Shown piece after piece: positions 1-5,616 of a DNA stretch of 16,046 nt. The notes beneath the pieces are model-generated. The model ran no database searches. It had not been told where the DNA came from and worked only from the letters and a program-made list of their open reading frames with translations. Within the stretch, counting starts at the first letter, position 1, and each line of letters opens with the position of its first letter. A program made the position numbers and the translations under genes. The DNA is from Streptomyces novaecaesareae (GTDB lineage Bacteria > Actinomycetota > Actinomycetes > Streptomycetales > Streptomycetaceae), in the NCBI RefSeq assembly GCF_000716875.1, contig NZ_JNWQ01000118.1, positions 1 to 16,046 on the forward strand, read 5' to 3'.

Positions 1-119
1 TGCTCATCCACCCCACGCCCAGGCCACACTCCCCACGACCACCCCGCATCCCCGCCACAACGACGGCGGGGGCGGCCAGGAATCCCCGGCCACCCCCACA
101 ACGTCAACCCCCGGCGCAA
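1..119. other. Left-edge intergenic stretch downstream of mycosin 1
   Basis: No coding sequence is supported here. The stretch holds the GC-rich hairpin at 44-75 and, at 93-119, a 27-base sequence that also lies immediately 3' of the second mycosin (1447-1473). The neighbouring gene to the left is outside the window, so it cannot be said whether the T7SS region continues. Confidence 0.6.
44..75 (-). terminator. GC-rich hairpin downstream of mycosin 1, possible terminator
   Basis: CCCCGCC at 50-56 pairs perfectly with GGCGGGG at 65-71 around an 8-nt loop. The stem extends by four more pairs (44-47 with 72-75) across a 2-nt bulge. It lies about 45-75 bases past the mycosin 1 stop codon. No T-run follows on the minus strand, so this is a stem-only terminator of the kind common in high-GC actinobacteria, or simply an mRNA 3'-end stabiliser. 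Confidence 0.4.
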
Positions 120-1367
120 CTACCGCCGCCGCCTCACCACCACGAACACCGCACCAGCCACCAACACCAACCCGGCCACCACGGCAGCCACGATCGGCAG
201 CGCGCTACTCGAACCCGACGACACATCAGCCTTCGGCTGCACCGGCGGCGCACCCACCGCGACATCAGTCGGGCTCCCTGCCGGACTCGGCGCCGATGAC
301 ACGGGCGCGGACGCACTCGCCGACGCCGACGGAGCCGCCGACGGCGTAGCCGCATCGGCCGGCAGCGGCGACACATCCGCCGGACCGGGGTCACCGGGGT
401 CCGTCAGGGCAATACGCGGCCGAACCGCACCCCACCCCGCACCGTCCGTGCGGCCGTCCCCGCCGTTCGACCGGCCAGCGGTATTGATGAGCACCCGCAG
501 AACCTGGTTTGCCGTCCAGTCCGGATGAACCGACCAGACCAGCGCGGCTGAAGCAGAAGCCAGGGCAGTCGCATCGGAGGTGCCATGGCCCTTGCAATAG
601 CCGGTCGGACCTGGGCAAGGAGCAACCGTGTCCTTGCCCGGGGCGACAAGCGCAACCTGCGGTCCGCGCTCGGACTCGTCAGTCACGGTCCCGTTCTGGT
701 CAACCGCACCGACACCGGCAACATTGGGAAGGCCGCCAGGATAGTCGATCTGGTTCCCCGACTGTGCCTCATTCCCTGCAGCGGCAAAGACCAGAACGCC
801 CTTCGCCCTCGCGTTCGCGAGGATTTGATTCAGCTTGGCGACATCTCCTGGCAGAGTGGTCACCTTGTTGATCCCTTGGGAAATACTTACAACCTTGGCA
901 CCCTGGCCGACCGCGTAGTCGACAGATTGGCCAATCTGGTCGAGGAAGTCAGTGGAGACCACAGATCCGACAGAGCCGTTATTGATCTTCAGCGGGAGGA
1001 TCCTGGCCCCGGGCGCCAATCCGTAGGCCCCCTTCCCTCCGTTGGCCTTCCCAGTTCCTGCGATGAGCCCGACCATCTGGGTGCCGTGTCCATCACCATA
1101 GGACCCCACGCCGCCCGAGCTGCCACTAAAGTCCTTGCCCGGCAGGAGCTGCCCCACCAGATCCGGGTGGTCCAGCTTGAACCCGCCGTCGATGACGGCG
1201 ACCGTGATGCCCTGTCCTTTGGACACCTTCCACATCTCCGCTGCATGCATGGCGTCCAGATGCCACTGGTCAGCGCGGATCGATCCATCTGCAGTGGCCG
1301 GCATCATCGCAGCCCCCACCATGCACATACTCATGACCACGATCGCCACGAGCCGCCCAGCCCACAT
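120..1367 (-). CDS. Mycosin-type subtilisin-like serine protease (T7SS-associated), copy 1
   Basis: Secreted, membrane-anchored S8-family protease of the mycosin (MycP) type. In known T7SSs such proteases are needed for secretion and process substrates outside the membrane. I chose the ATG at 1367, giving 415 aa, because GGGGAG lies 7 nt upstream and the N-terminus then reads as a signal peptide (Arg5, hydrophobic residues 6-22, PATA before Asp27). An in-frame GTG at 1400 has no well-placed ribosome site. The catalytic triad is intact: Asp60 in AVIDGG, His94 in GDGHGT, Ser264 in GHGTSDATA; the oxyanion Asn199 is in AAAGN. Cys251 and Cys258 may form a disulfide. Residues about 328-386 are a Pro/Ser/Ala-rich linker, and residues 388-411 are a membrane segment followed by a terminal RRRR. 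It is the distal gene of a tandem pair, about 80% identical to copy 2 over the protease domain by eye. Whether its substrates are the two proteins encoded upstream is inference. Confidence 0.93.
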   Translation of the reverse strand: MWAGRLVAIVVMSMCMVGAAMMPATADGSIRADQWHLDAMHAAEMWKVSKGQGITVAVIDGGFKLDHPDLVGQLLPGKDFSGSSGGVGSYGDGHGTQMVGLIAGTGKANGGKGAYGLAPGARILPLKINNGSVGSVVSTDFLDQIGQSVDYAVGQGAKVVSISQGINKVTTLPGDVAKLNQILANARAKGVLVFAAAGNEAQSGNQIDYPGGLPNVAGVGAVDQNGTVTDESERGPQVALVAPGKDTVAPCPGPTGYCKGHGTSDATALASASAALVWSVHPDWTANQVLRVLINTAGRSNGGDGRTDGAGWGAVRPRIALTDPGDPGPADVSPLPADAATPSAAPSASASASAPVSSAPSPAGSPTDVAVGAPPVQPKADVSSGSSSALPIVAAVVAGLVLVAGAVFVVVRRRR

Positions 1368-1473
1368 CCCGCGGCTCCCCACCCGATCCCCCCACCACAC
1401 AAGAACGCTTGACCTACCTCGCGTACGGATTCTTCGCCGGCGGCGCCCCCCACAACGTCAACCCCCGGCGCAA

Positions 1474-2730
1474 CTACCGCCGCCGCCGCACCACCACGAA
1501 CACCGCACCAGCTACCAACACCAACCCGGCCACCACACCCGCCACGATCGGCACCGAGCTACTCGAACCCGACGGCACATCAGCCTTCGGCTGTACCGGC
1601 GGCGCCCCTACCGCGGCATCGGTCGGGCTCCCAGCCGGACTCGGCGCCGACGAGACGGGCGCGGACGCGCTCACCGAGGCCGACGGCGTAGCCGCATCAG
1701 CCGGCAGCGGCGACACATCCGCCGGACCGGGATCGCCCGGATCCGTCAGCGCAACACGCGGCCGGACCGCACCCCATCCCGCATCATCCGTCCGCTTGTC
1801 CCCACCGTTCGGCCTGCCCGCGGTGTTGATGAGCACCCGCAGAACCTGATTCGCCGTCCAGTCCTTGTGGACCGCCCAAACCAGCGCAGCCGAGGCGGAA
1901 GCCAGAGCAGTCGCATCGGATGTCCCATGGCCTGTGCAGTAACCAGAAGGAGCCGTGCAAGCCGAAATGGTGTCCTGGCCGGGAGCGACGAGCGCAACCT
2001 GCGGCCCGGTCTCAGACTCCTCCGTCACGGTTCCGTTCCGGTCCACCGCTCCAACTCCAACGACATTGGGGAGAGCGCCCGGGTACTCGACCAGATTCCC
2101 CGACTTCGCCGAATTTCCGACACTGGACACCACAAGAGCGCCCCTCGCCCTGGCAGCCGCGAGAATCCGGCTCAGCTTGACCACATCACCCGGAAGCGCC
2201 GTCACCGATGAAACGCCTTGCGAAATGCTGATGACCTTAGCCCCCTGGTCGACAGCGTAAGTGACGGCCTGGCCGATCTGATCAAGAAAGTCCGCCGTGA
2301 CAGCAGTCCCCACGGATCCGTTATCGATCTTCAGTGGAAGGATCTTGGCATTCGGAGCGAGTCCGTACGCCCCGTTTCCCCCACGGCTCTTTCCCGTGCC
2401 CGCGATGAGACTGGCCATCATCGTGCCGTGTCCATCGCTGTAAGAACCCACGCCACCCGAGCTGCCGCTGAAGTCCTTGCCGGGTAGGAACTGCCCCACC
2501 AAATCCGGATGATCCAGCTTGAATCCGCCATCGATCACCGCGACGGTGACTCCTTCGCCCTTCGAGACCTTCCACATTTCAGGAGCATGCATGGCGTCGA
2601 GGTGCCATTGAGCCGCACGGATCGAATCGTCGGCAACCGCCGGCGCTGCGACCGGGCCGACCACGATTCCCGCTGCCAGAAGCGCCGCGGCAGCCACTCG
2701 CCAACGCACTCGCATGTCCGTCCGCCCCAT
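1474..2730 (-). CDS. Mycosin-type subtilisin-like serine protease (T7SS-associated), copy 2
   Basis: Paralogue of copy 1, 418 aa from the ATG at 2730. That start sits 5 nt after GAGGAG; the overlapping GTG at 2733 would leave only 2 nt, so the ATG is preferred. The N-terminus is a signal peptide: Arg-rich residues 4-11, hydrophobic residues 13-32, AVA before Asp34/35. The triad is intact: Asp67 in AVIDGG, His101 in SDGHGT, Ser271 in GHGTSDATA; oxyanion Asn206 lies in SSVGN. A Pro/Ser/Ala linker and one C-terminal membrane helix ending in RRRR follow, almost identical to copy 1. Differences concentrate in surface segments around the active site (GTQMVGL against GTMMASL; VFAAAGN against VVSSVGN), which could reflect different substrate choice (inference). 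A strong hairpin separates it from the upstream substrate-like gene. No hairpin is visible in the 106 bp before copy 1, so the two mycosins may be cotranscribed. Confidence 0.93.
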   Translation of the reverse strand: MGRTDMRVRWRVAAAALLAAGIVVGPVAAPAVADDSIRAAQWHLDAMHAPEMWKVSKGEGVTVAVIDGGFKLDHPDLVGQFLPGKDFSGSSGGVGSYSDGHGTMMASLIAGTGKSRGGNGAYGLAPNAKILPLKIDNGSVGTAVTADFLDQIGQAVTYAVDQGAKVISISQGVSSVTALPGDVVKLSRILAAARARGALVVSSVGNSAKSGNLVEYPGALPNVVGVGAVDRNGTVTEESETGPQVALVAPGQDTISACTAPSGYCTGHGTSDATALASASAALVWAVHKDWTANQVLRVLINTAGRPNGGDKRTDDAGWGAVRPRVALTDPGDPGPADVSPLPADAATPSASVSASAPVSSAPSPAGSPTDAAVGAPPVQPKADVPSGSSSSVPIVAGVVAGLVLVAGAVFVVVRRRR

Positions 2731-2780
2731 CACAACTCCTCGTCAATCTGTCCACCGACCGGGGAGCGTGCCCCGAACAA

Positions 2781-2820
2781 GACTGCCCGGCCACTGGGAG
2801 AGCCCAGTGGCCGGGCAGTC
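2781..2820 (-). terminator. Strong intrinsic-type terminator hairpin after the WXG/Gly-rich gene
   Basis: Perfect 18-bp inverted repeat: arms 2781-2798 and 2803-2820, loop AGAG (CUCU in minus-strand RNA). On the minus strand the stem is followed by TTGTTC, a short U-rich tail. It lies 9 bases past the stop codon at 2830 and 50 bases before the start of mycosin 2. It should end, or partly attenuate, transcription of the substrate-like genes. Confidence 0.85.
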
Positions 2821-2829
2821 GTTGCCGTC

Positions 2830-4476
2830 CTACTCAACCACGTCTGGGTTGCTGTGCGGCGTACCGCTGGTCCAGGTGTCCTCGTCCTCGTGGAGGTAGT
2901 CGGCCCGCTTGCGGCGGTCACGCTCGTTGCGCCCTCCATGGCCCGCCGCTCCGGGTGCCATCATGCCGTTCTGCCGGGACTGGGCACCGCCCTCCGCGGC
3001 TCCCGCCGCAGCCGCGCGGTTGCGCAGGCCCGTACCGCCGGGAGTGAACTCCCCGCCCGCGGCAGGCCCCTTGCGACCGCCGACCGTGCCACCGGTGGTC
3101 GAGGACAGACCCCGGCCACGCCCGCCACCACCGGAACCGACGGCTCCGCCGCCATGACCACCCATACCGGGCTGCATGCCCATGCCGTTGGGTCCGCCGG
3201 CCCGGCCACCACCCGGCCCCGCCTCGCGTCCGCCGAAGACCGTCCCGGTGGGAAGGCCCGGCGTGCCGCTCTTCCCGGGGATCTGGCCGCCACCGAACGG
3301 GGCCGTGCGGGGGCCGGAGCCACCGCCCTTGCCGGGCAGGTATCCACTGCCGCCGCCCTTGCTCTGCACCGAACCGCCACCGGGCCCGACCGGGAATCCG
3401 GAAACCGGGCCCCCACCGGGGATGCCGGGCCCACCGCCAGGCCCGTTGGGGCCGCTCGGGTAGACGGGAGTGGTGGTCGGCCCGCCAGTCGGCAGGGGAC
3501 CGCCGCCGGGACCATACGGACCGGTCTGGGTCGGGAGCGTCGGCACGCTGTCGAGCCCGGTGCCCGGACGGTTGACCGGGTCCGACGGGTAGGACGGCGG
3601 GACAGAGGAGCCCGGGTCCTGCGGGTTGGGGGGAACCTGGCCGCCGCCGTGCGGAGGCGTGGGGGTGATGTGACCCGGGCCGGACGGCCCGGTGGAGCCC
3701 GATCCCGGGTCGTACGGCGTCACCGAACCGCCGCCATAGCTACCGCCGGACGGGGTGTAGCCACCACCGACGCTTCCACCGCTGGAACGCGGGCTCCGGA
3801 GGGAACCACCGGAGCCGCCCCCAGAGCTACCCCCACCCGTGTATTCCGACTCCCCGCCTCGGTTCCTCTGGGCATCAGGCGTCCCCGGCAGCGTCACGTC
3901 ATCGGGAATCCCATTCAAGGTCGCCGTCGCCGCTGTGTACGCCTGGGCCAGGTTCTCCACCTGGTGGGCAGCTTCCTGCCGTTCCTTCTCGACCGTCGCC
4001 TTGGCCTGGTCGTACTCCGCCTTGCTCACCCAGCCGGAGCCCGGAACGGTCTTCATGTAATCGTCGACCGACTGACCGACGCCGAGTTTGGCCTCCACTC
4101 CAGGGGGCGTCTTCTGCCCCTCGTACTGAGCGACCTTACTCATCGCATCAGTGGGAAGCGGGGGCATCGCGACCTTGGCCGTGCTGAGTGCTTCACCGGC
4201 TTGGGTCATCGCACCACCAGCGGTCGACGAGTGCTGACCGATGATGTCCGCGGACTTGTACAGGTTGCCGACCCAGGTCTTGAAATTCTCAGCTGCCGGC
4301 CCCTCCCAGTGGACCTGGCCGAGGTGTGCCTGGAGGGCAGCACTGAGCTCCCCCAGTACGCGACCTGCGTCCTGGAGTTGAGTAGCCCGCTTCAACACCA
4401 CATCGGGCATTGTCTTGTCGACCATCGCCCTGAGGGCGGGATGCTTCATGCCGTCGTACTTGGATTCGCCTGCCAT
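2830..4476 (-). CDS. WXG-motif, PPE-like T7SS protein with long Gly/Pro-rich C-terminal region
   Basis: 548 aa; ATG at 4476 with GGGGA 7 nt upstream. Residues 1-190 are predicted alpha-helical with a W-x-G turn (Trp57-Glu58-Gly59 in VHWEGPAAENF), as in WXG100/PPE helical-hairpin proteins; residues 150-190 look like a further charged helix. Residues about 205-515 are low complexity, dominated by Gly, Pro and Ser (many GGG and PGGG runs). The last about 35 residues are charged and contain Tyr527-Leu-His-Glu-Asp531, matching the YxxxD/E motif of T7SS substrates. There is no signal peptide or membrane segment. The preceding gene ends 43 bp upstream, so the two are probably one operon and may encode a heterodimer. 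The Gly/Pro tail resembles cell-wall-spanning or surface segments (inference). The substrate role rests on motifs and on adjacency to mycosins. Exact family assignment is uncertain. Confidence 0.85.
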   Translation of the reverse strand: MAGESKYDGMKHPALRAMVDKTMPDVVLKRATQLQDAGRVLGELSAALQAHLGQVHWEGPAAENFKTWVGNLYKSADIIGQHSSTAGGAMTQAGEALSTAKVAMPPLPTDAMSKVAQYEGQKTPPGVEAKLGVGQSVDDYMKTVPGSGWVSKAEYDQAKATVEKERQEAAHQVENLAQAYTAATATLNGIPDDVTLPGTPDAQRNRGGESEYTGGGSSGGGSGGSLRSPRSSGGSVGGGYTPSGGSYGGGSVTPYDPGSGSTGPSGPGHITPTPPHGGGQVPPNPQDPGSSVPPSYPSDPVNRPGTGLDSVPTLPTQTGPYGPGGGPLPTGGPTTTPVYPSGPNGPGGGPGIPGGGPVSGFPVGPGGGSVQSKGGGSGYLPGKGGGSGPRTAPFGGGQIPGKSGTPGLPTGTVFGGREAGPGGGRAGGPNGMGMQPGMGGHGGGAVGSGGGGRGRGLSSTTGGTVGGRKGPAAGGEFTPGGTGLRNRAAAAGAAEGGAQSRQNGMMAPGAAGHGGRNERDRRKRADYLHEDEDTWTSGTPHSNPDVVE

Positions 4477-4519
4477 GGCTTCTTCCCCGTTTCCCCGTGT
4501 GTCGCCCCTCGTTCCGCCG

Positions 4520-5284
4520 TCAGAGGCCCGCGTTGGACCTCGGCTTCGACCCGTTCGATCCCGCCGTCGGTGAGGTGACGCCCGCGTTCTTCGCGACCGC
4601 GTTCTGGTCGGCGGTCGTGTTGTCCTCGTTGGTCGTGTAGTTGCCCTGTGTCGCCGCGATTGCTTCCTGCATCGTCTGGATCTGCTTGACGAAGTCCTTG
4701 TGGAACTTGATGAGCTGGGTGTGGACCTTGCCGTAGGCGGTGGTCAGGGCCGTCGCCTCGTCGAACTTCGCGCTGGCGAAGTGCGCGGTCTCCACCTTCT
4801 GCTGTTCGAGCTTGTACGGCGCGGCCGCCGATCCCTCCATCGCGGCGAGCAGCGCCTCGACCTTGGCGGCGAAGTTGGAGAGCGTCTGCAGCTCCACCTT
4901 GACGTCCTGCTTGCCGAAGGCCGACACGAGGTCGCTGGCGCTGAAGTTCGTCTGCGCAGTGCTGACCATGGGAGCGATGTTGATCCCGCCCCAAGGCAAT
5001 GGGATCTTCCCGTCCAGCATGAACGGCGTGTCGTCCGGAGCTGCCGGGGCGTTCGGATCAGTACCCGTGGGGCTGGACGACGGGGACGGGGCGGGCGCCG
5101 GGCTGGCCGAGGGGCTCGGCGTGGCGCTCGGGGACGGGCTGGGCGCGGGGCTCGGTGAGGGACTCGGGGACGGACTGGGCGTAGGAGTCCCCGATGGGCT
5201 CGGTGAGGGACTCGGGGACGGACTCGCCGAAGGACTTGCCGAAGGGGTCGGCGTCCCCGAACCAGATGCACTATTTCCTGCCAC
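4520..5284 (-). CDS. Esx-like T7SS protein with Ser/Pro-repeat N-terminus
   Basis: 254 aa from a GTG at 5284, with GAGGTG 7 nt upstream; no other in-frame start has such a site. Residues about 9-75 are an almost uninterrupted Ser-Pro/Ala-Pro/Thr-Pro repeat. A hydrophobic connector (about 85-105, with LPWGG) leads to two long amphipathic helices (about 113-150 and 160-210) ending in Tyr216-Thr-Thr-Asn-Glu220, a YxxxE motif. Length, helix pattern and terminal motif fit the Esx/PE-like partner in actinobacterial T7SS loci, although no WXG turn is obvious and there is no signal peptide. The WXG/Gly-rich gene lies 43 bp downstream, so a secreted heterodimer is plausible (inference). It is oddly built: a disordered repeat precedes the helical hairpin, whereas Esx proteins normally begin with the helices. 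The repeat is built from DNA direct repeats and could vary in length between strains. Confidence 0.8.
   Translation of the reverse strand: MAGNSASGSGTPTPSASPSASPSPSPSPSPSGTPTPSPSPSPSPSPAPSPSPSATPSPSASPAPAPSPSSSPTGTDPNAPAAPDDTPFMLDGKIPLPWGGINIAPMVSTAQTNFSASDLVSAFGKQDVKVELQTLSNFAAKVEALLAAMEGSAAAPYKLEQQKVETAHFASAKFDEATALTTAYGKVHTQLIKFHKDFVKQIQTMQEAIAATQGNYTTNEDNTTADQNAVAKNAGVTSPTAGSNGSKPRSNAGL
5148..5224 (-). repeat. Direct repeat inside the Ser/Pro-coding tract
   Basis: A 29-base sequence at 5148-5176 recurs without change at 5196-5224, a period of 48 bp (16 codons). It lies within a wider run of degenerate hexamers encoding Ser-Pro units (about 5060-5260). The period is a multiple of three, so gain or loss of a unit would keep the reading frame. 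Confidence 0.8.
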
Positions 5285-5290
5285 AGCAGT

Positions 5291-5440
5291 TCACCTCTCC
5301 CCCGTTCGGCCGGTTGCCGCCCCGGGGTGTCCCGGGGTGACTCCGTGCCGCAACACACCGTCAACTTCTGGGTATTGCCGTCGTCGTACCGTCTTGGTCG
5401 GCGTACCGCCCGCCCTGCGGGCGGTTTTCGCCTCCGTCAT
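5291..5440 (-). CDS. Possible 49-aa micro-ORF upstream of the Esx-like gene
   Basis: The open frame runs from the ATG at 5440 to a TGA at 5293-5291 that lies inside the ribosome site of the next gene, 6 nt before its GTG. The predicted peptide is basic (RRAGG, VRRRQY), with no membrane segment or known domain. Its start overlaps the stop of the preceding 24-codon frame as ATGA. A moderate ribosome site (GAGGTGG) lies 8-11 nt upstream. Third-position GC is about 70%, similar to the N-terminal part of mycosin 2, so composition does not decide. The sequence also encodes the hairpin at 5405-5425. It could be a coupled small gene or merely leader mRNA. Confidence 0.25.
   Translation of the reverse strand: MTEAKTARRAGGTPTKTVRRRQYPEVDGVLRHGVTPGHPGAATGRTGER
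5405..5428 (+). terminator. Perfect 9-bp hairpin followed by T-run on the plus strand
   Basis: ACCGCCCGC (5405-5413) and GCGGGCGGT (5417-5425) form a perfect stem with loop CCT, followed by TTT (TTTT counting the last stem base). This has intrinsic-terminator shape for plus-strand RNA. No plus-strand gene ends here, so it may block antisense or read-through transcription toward the FUSC gene, or act as a leader hairpin in minus-strand RNA. Confidence 0.45.
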
Positions 5441-5511
5441 CGTAGCCACCACCTCTGTCGGACCGGCAGGGCCCATGGTCTGCCCGTACGCGATCGGTAC
5501 GAACTTGACAC
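5437..5511 (-). CDS. Possible 24-aa leader peptide ORF
   Basis: GTG at 5511 is preceded by a strong purine-rich ribosome site (GGGAGGGAG ending 6 nt upstream). The frame codes for 24 residues, rich in Arg and Trp (it ends QRWWLR), and stops with a TGA that overlaps the next ATG (ATGA at 5440-5437). The good ribosome site plus stop-start overlap suggests a translated leader, but no homology is recognised and chance is quite possible at this length. Confidence 0.25.
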   Translation of the reverse strand: MSSSYRSRTGRPWALPVRQRWWLR

Positions 5512-5616
5512 GTACAACTCCCTCCCCCGGCCCCTGGGTAGACTGCCCTGGTACGCCCCATCTGCCGCGCAATGTCGCACAGCAGCGACCCAAGGCCGCA
5601 GAACGGACGTGACCGC

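Larger units (their letters stand above)
93..2730 (-). repeat. Tandem duplication of a mycosin gene (units 93-1367 and 1447-2730)
   Basis: Two head-to-tail copies of about 1.3 kb each. They are alignable from the signal-peptide junction through the membrane anchor and into the 3' flank, where 93-119 and 1447-1473 are base-for-base identical. Offset is 1354 at the 3' end and 1363 at the start codons. The difference comes from small indels in the leader and linker. Confidence 0.85.
5285..5616. other. Divergent intergenic region between the T7SS-like genes and the FUSC gene
   Basis: 332 bp with no secure gene. On the minus strand it holds two possible micro-ORFs and the ribosome site of the Esx-like gene. 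On the plus strand it holds a terminator-like hairpin (5405-5428), a TTGACA hexamer (5505-5510) overlapping a small dyad (GTACG at 5497-5501, CGTAC at 5511-5515), and a TAGACT hexamer (5539-5544) resembling a Streptomyces -10 box. The TTGACA and TAGACT are 28 bp apart, too far for one normal promoter, so the FUSC promoter is not settled. Confidence 0.5.

Noticed and set aside
2509..4578. 689-codon plus-strand open frame opposite mycosin 2 and the WXG/Gly-rich gene
   Set aside because: Antisense to convincingly identified proteins and crosses a strong terminator; no domain is recognisable.
5505..5544. TTGACA plus TAGACT as a single promoter for the FUSC gene
   Set aside because: The hexamers are 28 bp apart, well beyond the usual 16-19 bp.
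4740..5612. Plus-strand frame with a Gly-Leu-Gly-Asp/Glu-rich repeat that looks like a calcium-binding repeat
   Set aside because: It is the antisense reading of the Ser/Pro repeat in the Esx-like gene; it has no ribosome site and no conserved ends.
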